Shown here one piece after another: positions 58,639 to 64,000 of a DNA stretch of 64,000 nucleotides. A program made the translations under genes and the position numbers. Source of the stretch: Marchantia polymorpha subsp. ruderalis (Eukaryota > Streptophyta > Marchantiopsida > Marchantiales > Marchantiaceae). How positions within the stretch are numbered: the first letter of the stretch is position 1; every line of letters starts with the position of its first letter. The notes under the pieces were generated by a model. The model did no database searches, had not been told where the DNA came from, and was given only the letters and a program-made list of their open reading frames with translations. Where the stretch lies: contig AP031353.1 of assembly GCA_037833965.1 (NCBI GenBank), positions 9,674,501 through 9,738,500 of the forward strand. Reading direction: 5' to 3'.

Positions 58639-61144
58639 AAAGCCACCCCGACCGTATGCCTCCGGGCTGACGGCAGGAGCCCTTCATACGAGCACAGTTC
58701 GGGCGTCGCCGTTACTCACCCCGTTCGGCCTCGGCCCGGCTAAGTTTGTCGCTAAAGTTGAAGGTGTTAAAAGCTAAAGTTAAAGTCGAGAGTACTTGGT
58801 CTGGAGCGGAGGAGTCGACAGCTCTTTGCTTTCGCGCATCTTTTGTCTCTAGTCTTCTATTCGAACCCTCGTTCTTCTTCTTGTTGTCCGCTTTCTTCAT
58901 AAACCAAATGCGTGGAGAAGTGAAGATGTCAACGCTGCAGCATGCTGAGCAACGAGGAGTGATTCCGTCGATGTTATCTTTGCTGTGAATTGTGGTGGCG
59001 AATTGCTCCGGCCCATCAGTGCCGGTCAATCCTGAAGTTAAATAATGCGATGTCAAATAATTTCTTACTGAGAACGCTGTCAAACCAATTTCCGAGCACT
59101 CAATTGAAAATTCTGGTAGGCATCGAAGTGACTATTATTGTGGAAGTGTACACTTGCTTCACGATCTTTTACTTACAATTCGCGATTGGAAGCTTTACAA
59201 TGAAGCTAATGTTAAAGCAAGCCACTGATTTGCGAAATACGAAACTACTTGTATTTAAAAAACCCCAGAATACTTCACATTTGCTTTGATGAATCCAATT
59301 ATCACTAAGGATTTAGACGATCCTTGTCTTATGCTGGTGAATGATTATTACTTTTGTGAGCATGCAACCCAATCAACGTCACTGGATAGACCATATTGTG
59401 TGGCCTGTGAGGGTGAGCTTTGGCATGTACCTTCTTACGGGACAGGATTTAGTTGTCAAGACTGAAGGAAACTGTTGGTACTTTGGGGATTCATACCAAT
59501 CAATCCAGTGCACAATTCATTCATTTGGCTTTTAACTCTTCAAAACATGTTCGTTTTACGAACCCCCAGTTTTGCAATTGATGGTCTCGAGCAAGGGGGT
59601 GACAGATATCAGGGCTTTGTTGATATCTCAGCGTAAATCGCATTTCACGAACTGATAGAATGAGAACATACCAATAGAGACAAGCCTAGATCCGAATTTT
59701 AAAACACCAGTCCTCAAGTGATTAACATCAGGCATACCGAACACTAGAGAGCCCTGGATTCGATAATTACAAGAAGAGAAGTTTTTTCACTCGCATTTAC
59801 GTAGCGCACTGTCTGAACTGTGTTGATGGCCTATCATCACAGCAAGAAGACTACACACGAAGCCAACAGATTGATAGGCAGGTTCAATCAGTATCCCATA
59901 ATCAGAAGACATTTTGAAAATCCTACGTACGTATCCATTTTACATTCCATCAAGAATCCTTATTAACCTTCGAATTATTAACCCTACTGACGATACTGCT
60001 GCGATATATATCAAGCCTTGTGAATTTCACGTAATGTACAATTGTCGATAGAAAAGCACCGTATGCAAAAATACTAAACTGGCTCATTACATGTAATCAG
60101 CGTACATCTTTGTTTCTTGATACCCCTCTAGAACACTTTTTGTGTGGCTGGGTTGCACTCAACATGCAATTATTCACAGCTTAATGCAGAAAATCTTCTA
60201 TGAAGCCCTGGACGTTAAGCAAAGAATAAATAGAGATATTCCATGAATAATTTACTGTTAGTTTTATGGCTGCATATCTCCTTGAAGATTTGGTCTCTCG
60301 TCTTTATGGCATGTTCCTCACTATTAAACCCAGCCGAAGCATCTGCTTTGGCTGGGTTTAGTAGTGAAATGCTTTGAATAGAAAGGAACAGAAATGATGC
60401 TTTTACGTTAAAGCGGGTAATTCTCCATACGATGTTCCTCTGCGCGTCCAAGGCCACCAAGGAAGATCATTACATCTGAGATTGGAGCAAGGAGCAGCAG
60501 GCCAGCGGTCTTCAAATGCTAAGTTGAGATTCGCCGAAAATGATAAGGACGAGAGGAGTCGGCAGTTCGCAACCGATATCCTTCGAAGAATCGACTCGTG
60601 TGAATCGGCTTTGAATCAACACGGCCTATGGACAACTTAACCACAAATCAGCTATCATAATCCTTCACGCAAAGGATTATTGCGTGAAGGATCTATCAGT
60701 CACATGGATTACTGGGACTCCAGAGACCTTCTTTCTACCCACTCTGTAATCAACACCACCCTTCTAAGAGTGGTCCGTTGTGTGAATCGGTTTGAGAGAA
60801 GCTCCCACTTCCACCTCAATCAACGTCCACGTTTAAAAACATGGAATGCTCTGCGGATGCAGCTATAATATTGCTCCTGAAAGAGAAGAAAATTGGACAA
60901 GAAGAGTGAGGGTTAGAATAGAATACTAGAGAGAAGAGGCAGGAAAGTCAAGAGCTTGTGAGCTACTCCGAGTCCAGACCAAGTACTCTCGCACACCTCA
61001 GTGAACTTTAGCGACTTTAACTTAGCAGTCCCTTCCGTACCAACGATGTGCGTAACGGCGAGGACACAAAGGTGTTCGTATGAACGTACCCGGCCGTATG
61101 CGGAAAACGAATACGGTCGGGGTGGCTTTGTACAAAAGTCTTGT
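58639..61144. mobile_element. TIR-1 element, copy d
   Basis: Left end AAAGCCACCCCGACCGTAT at 58639; right end GGTGGCTTT...AAAGTCTTGT ending at 61144. The interior is nearly identical to copy b, including both hairpins (60319-60366, 60660-60692) and the Cys/His-rich frame (59289-59465). The outermost right end is of the copy a type. Confidence 0.65.
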
Positions 61145-61147
61145 AAG
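61137..61147. repeat. Left target-site duplication of TIR-2
   Basis: AGTCTTGTAAG, repeated at 63349-63359 on the other side of TIR-2. In copies without TIR-2 (for example 13051) the motif occurs once and runs straight into GCGCCACCTGAG. Confidence 0.7.
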
Positions 61148-63348
61148 GCTCCTCGCTAGAACAACCCCGACCGTATGCTCTCCGGGCTGACGGCGTATGT
61201 ACACCGTTGGTGTTTCACCGTCACCGTCACCCAGTGGGTTTCGCTGTCACCGTCACCCACGGTTTCGCGTTTCGTCCGAAGAAGAGAGGCCCTGTAGCCT
61301 TTTCGTCTAGCATTTCTTTTTACGCACTCTCTCAGATTGGCGATGGCGGATCAGGCTACCTCGGAGGTGGCGATTTGTCGAATGATTTTTCCATTCAACC
61401 TGATGAGTTACGATTGTCAGGGCATTTGCGTTTGTATGGGGCCAGGGTTTTTTCTGTCGTCGCGGCTGTTAGAGAATTGGCGGGGTTTCAGATTTTGCTT
61501 GGTTTCCTTCTTCCTCCCAGGGCTTTCTAAAAGCTCGATGTCAGCCTTGCTCTCCGTTTCTCTCCCCGTCCCTTCCCATCACTGAACCTTCCATGCTGTT
61601 TTTCTCTTCCGTCTGGGCTATTCTCCTCGTCTTCCTCTATCCCAGCACGACATAAGCTTCGCATGTAAATACCTCCTTTTTCCTGCTATGGCTTTCGGAA
61701 TCGTCTACCCGGAAGGGTTTCAGAAGAGCGCAATAGTCCCGACCCTGTCATAAGACGTGTATGTTTACCATCCGTGCCCATGTCTACAATCAAATCAGTA
61801 TCGATTAATTGCTGCAGTAAGTGGCGATGGGTGACTTACTGCAATTTACTGAAGTGGGCAGTGCTGAAGAAGAGGTTTCCTCGAAGTGCCATAGTGGAAA
61901 CAGAAAACTTCTCTCGAATCTTTAGAGAGTTTAGAGCAGTAACTCACGGTGTGGAGGGTGAACATCTCTATCTTTTTCAAATTATGTATACTGAAGAGCC
62001 TGGTACATCAGTTGGGATCACACTCTCCTGTCAACCTTCTCTGTCGATGCACAACTAGTGGCTTTCACAGTCCAGCAATCCGATCAGCCCGTCCTGTCCG
62101 CGTTTCCTAGACAAACCTTTCTCCCGTCCAAGCTCACAGAGGTGGCGAGATCTCGGGAAGTCAAAAAAAAGAAAAAACCGTCTTTCTGTACAGAATGTTG
62201 CTTCTTTCTCTTCGGCAAGTGTGTTCAAGAGGTGGAGAGAGATTTTGGATTTGGCCCGCCTCCGTCCATCTTTCGATGTGTACACATACATGCATTTAAT
62301 AAAACGCAATGCTTAAAAAGCGCACGGAATGTCGTCATTGTTGTCGAATGTTAGAACCTCCGACAGAACTGGTGGTTTAAGTGATTTGGCTGCATCGATT
62401 GATGAAGAAGGCAATCTTGCTGAAACAAAATATGTGACTGCAATTGTGATTTCTTTTGTGCTTATGGGAGAATCTTCACGGAAGATAGGTTGAGAGCTTC
62501 GAGGAAATTCTTAGAAGCCGTTCAACGCATCTGACATGACCTCCGATTCTCAGCACTTTATCGCTGGCTGCTTCGTAGCTCCTTTGTCGATTAGAGGGTT
62601 TAGGGTGGGTTCGATTCCTCAGACAAGGCAGTCACTCTGATAATGAGGATTTCACGGAATAATGAGAAGTTTAAGCAACATCCCTGCGATCGAGGCTAGA
62701 CATGAACGTGTATTGCAAATCACGTCTCACAAATCAACCCGTACCATTGATGAGCGCGATTACATAGTGTTCAGCGCTTTGCCGCCTAGGCTCCTTTGCC
62801 GATTTTGTGTTCAAAACTCTTTACTGACAGCTTTTGTTTTCATTCGATGGTTCTTTTGAGTCTTTCAATTCCCAGAAGTAATTTGTATTAAGCTTTAGTG
62901 TCACTGAGAACAAGATCCGGACTTGTACGCGAACTGTGTTGACTTATGAATCTTACTACTCAGAAGCTCTGATATCCTTGTTTGGTTTCGTGAGATGGTG
63001 CTCCAAAGAAGCAGCATTCCAAAATTTGAACAAGCCGCTTCTGTGTCCCGCACACGGTATTGTTTAATGAAGGCGAAAGAATAGTTCGCTCTGGGTTGAA
63101 CACACTGCTGATGAGAATCCTCGCCGAAGATACAAGAATATGAACCCGCACGAAGGCTCTTGTCGGGCACACTATTCCATCGCGCCGACACGTGTCACAC
63201 ATCCGCTGTACATGTGTCGAATTTGAATCCCGAGAGTTAACGCTCGACGGGTGACTTCTTGGTGCGACGGTGACAAATGACAGACCGTCACGACGGTGAC
63301 CGTACGCCGTCATCCCACAGTTATACGGTCGGGGTTGTTCTAGCCTGC
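61148..63348. mobile_element. TIR-2 element, complete copy
   Basis: A 2.2-kb element inserted at the very end of TIR-1 copy d. Terminal repeats start CTAGAACAACCCCGACCGTA (about 61156) and end with the exact complement (about 63342). Similarity continues for about 50 bases. An 11-bp direct repeat flanks it. Inside, after the left repeat, comes a GC-balanced stretch with an ATG in good context (GCGATGGCGGATC, about 61341) and pyrimidine-rich sequence up to a GTAAATAC site near 61665, resembling a captured first exon and 5' UTR. I do not recognise the protein. No transposase is seen. Confidence 0.65.
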
Positions 63349-63359
63349 AGTCTTGTAAG

Positions 63360-64000
63360 CGCCACCTGAGCGCTTCGCTGTGGCTGGCTGTGTGTGTAAG
63401 TAGCGGCAACTCGTAACTTTCTATGGCTTTATTGTATAAGGGCACTGTGGCTACACCTAGGGGAGTTGTCAGAGCTGACAATTCTTCCGACACTAGACCG
63501 CTGCCAAATCAAAAACAGTGCTCTCCACGATTCTAGAAAATTGTCCAGAAGAGGTAAACAAAGCTCTCAACAAAACTTGCGGCTATTACGACAAAGTCTC
63601 AAAATAGCAGCTCTGAAGTACGTCGGTTAAACATATTGCCGAAGAAGGGAAAGAGCTATGAGGATACAGTTTACCTCTTTCTTGTAATGGGTTTATGCAG
63701 GTATGGTTATATTAGCCAAAATTACCTAAATATGGTTAATTTTGTATCTTAAAAAATATTAATTTAGTCTAATAAAAACTTAATTTAGGCCAATTTAAAT
63801 TCTAAAAATGTAATTTAGTCTATTAAAGTTTTTTCTCTAGAAAAAAATTAAATATAGAAATTATTTAAAAATTTTTTTTTACATTAAATTAGAAATAATA
63901 TATCAAAATATCCATCAGTTTTAAATAGGTGTCCCCTTCCCATTGGTTGCAACATGCAGCACCAAATCACACCAACCTCCATTTAGGCGCCTAATCACGG
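63360..64000. repeat. Spacer repeat, copy 5 (cut by the window end)
   Basis: Nearly identical to the start of copy 1 (1896-2540), including the same order after TIR-2. The window therefore ends where a second round of the left edge begins. Confidence 0.85.

Noticed and set aside
1-64000. CRISPR arrays, bacterial operons, rRNA genes
   Set aside because: No regularly spaced short repeats with unique spacers, no bacterial gene organisation and no rRNA-like sequence seen; the content is plant nuclear.

Overview
The window reads as nuclear DNA of a land plant. It holds a tandem cluster of NLR immune-receptor genes, all on the minus strand, each with an RPW8-like N-terminal helical domain, an NB-ARC nucleotide-binding domain and leucine-rich repeats, and with the whole NB-ARC/LRR part in one uninterrupted exon. 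The single large exon, the VHD form of the MHD motif and the retroelement-like protein in the GC-rich insertion make me lean towards a non-seed plant such as a bryophyte. That is an inference from remembered family traits and not a proof.

Layout, left to right. 1-1884: right part of a terminal-inverted-repeat element (TIR-2). 1896-4056: a spacer block that recurs five times. 4057-5600: spacer found once. 6004-9192: NLR1, with a leader-exon region at 9893-10550. 10607-13058: TIR-1 element. 13059-15231: spacer. 15232-15998: broken NLR fragment A and its leader. 17398-17483: internally deleted TIR-1. 17484-18370: decayed spacer. 18371-24440: AT-rich block. 25309-28461: NLR2, leader, TIR-1, spacer. 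34375-35040: NLR fragment B, an open RPW8-only frame, with leader, TIR-1 and a partly duplicated TIR-1 tail. 39404-41583: spacer. 41584-42005: broken fragment C and leader. 43190-53670: second AT-rich block, split by a GC-rich insertion at 44960-50250 that carries a decayed retroelement-like protein gene. 54356-57523: NLR3, leader, TIR-1, then a second TIR-2 copy (61148-63348), then the spacer again to the window end.

The locus has grown by duplication of compound units (NLR 3' flank, NLR, leader, TIR-1, spacer). The stretch 28.57-31.2 kb is nearly identical to 57.6-60.3 kb (offset 29062), 10.3-12.8 kb to 36.1-38.6 kb (offset about 25843), and 1-2540 to 61465-64000 (offset 61464). The NLR coding parts differ more and look like mosaics of one another. 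Three NLRs are intact, one truncated copy keeps an open reading frame, and two truncated copies are broken. All identity statements are by eye; no alignment, database search or expression data were available.

The intact genes should encode intracellular receptors that bind ADP/ATP through NB-ARC, sense ligands or guarded proteins through variable LRRs, and signal through the RPW8-like helical bundle, which in known family members acts at membranes. The repeats between them provide the material for unequal crossing over and gene conversion.
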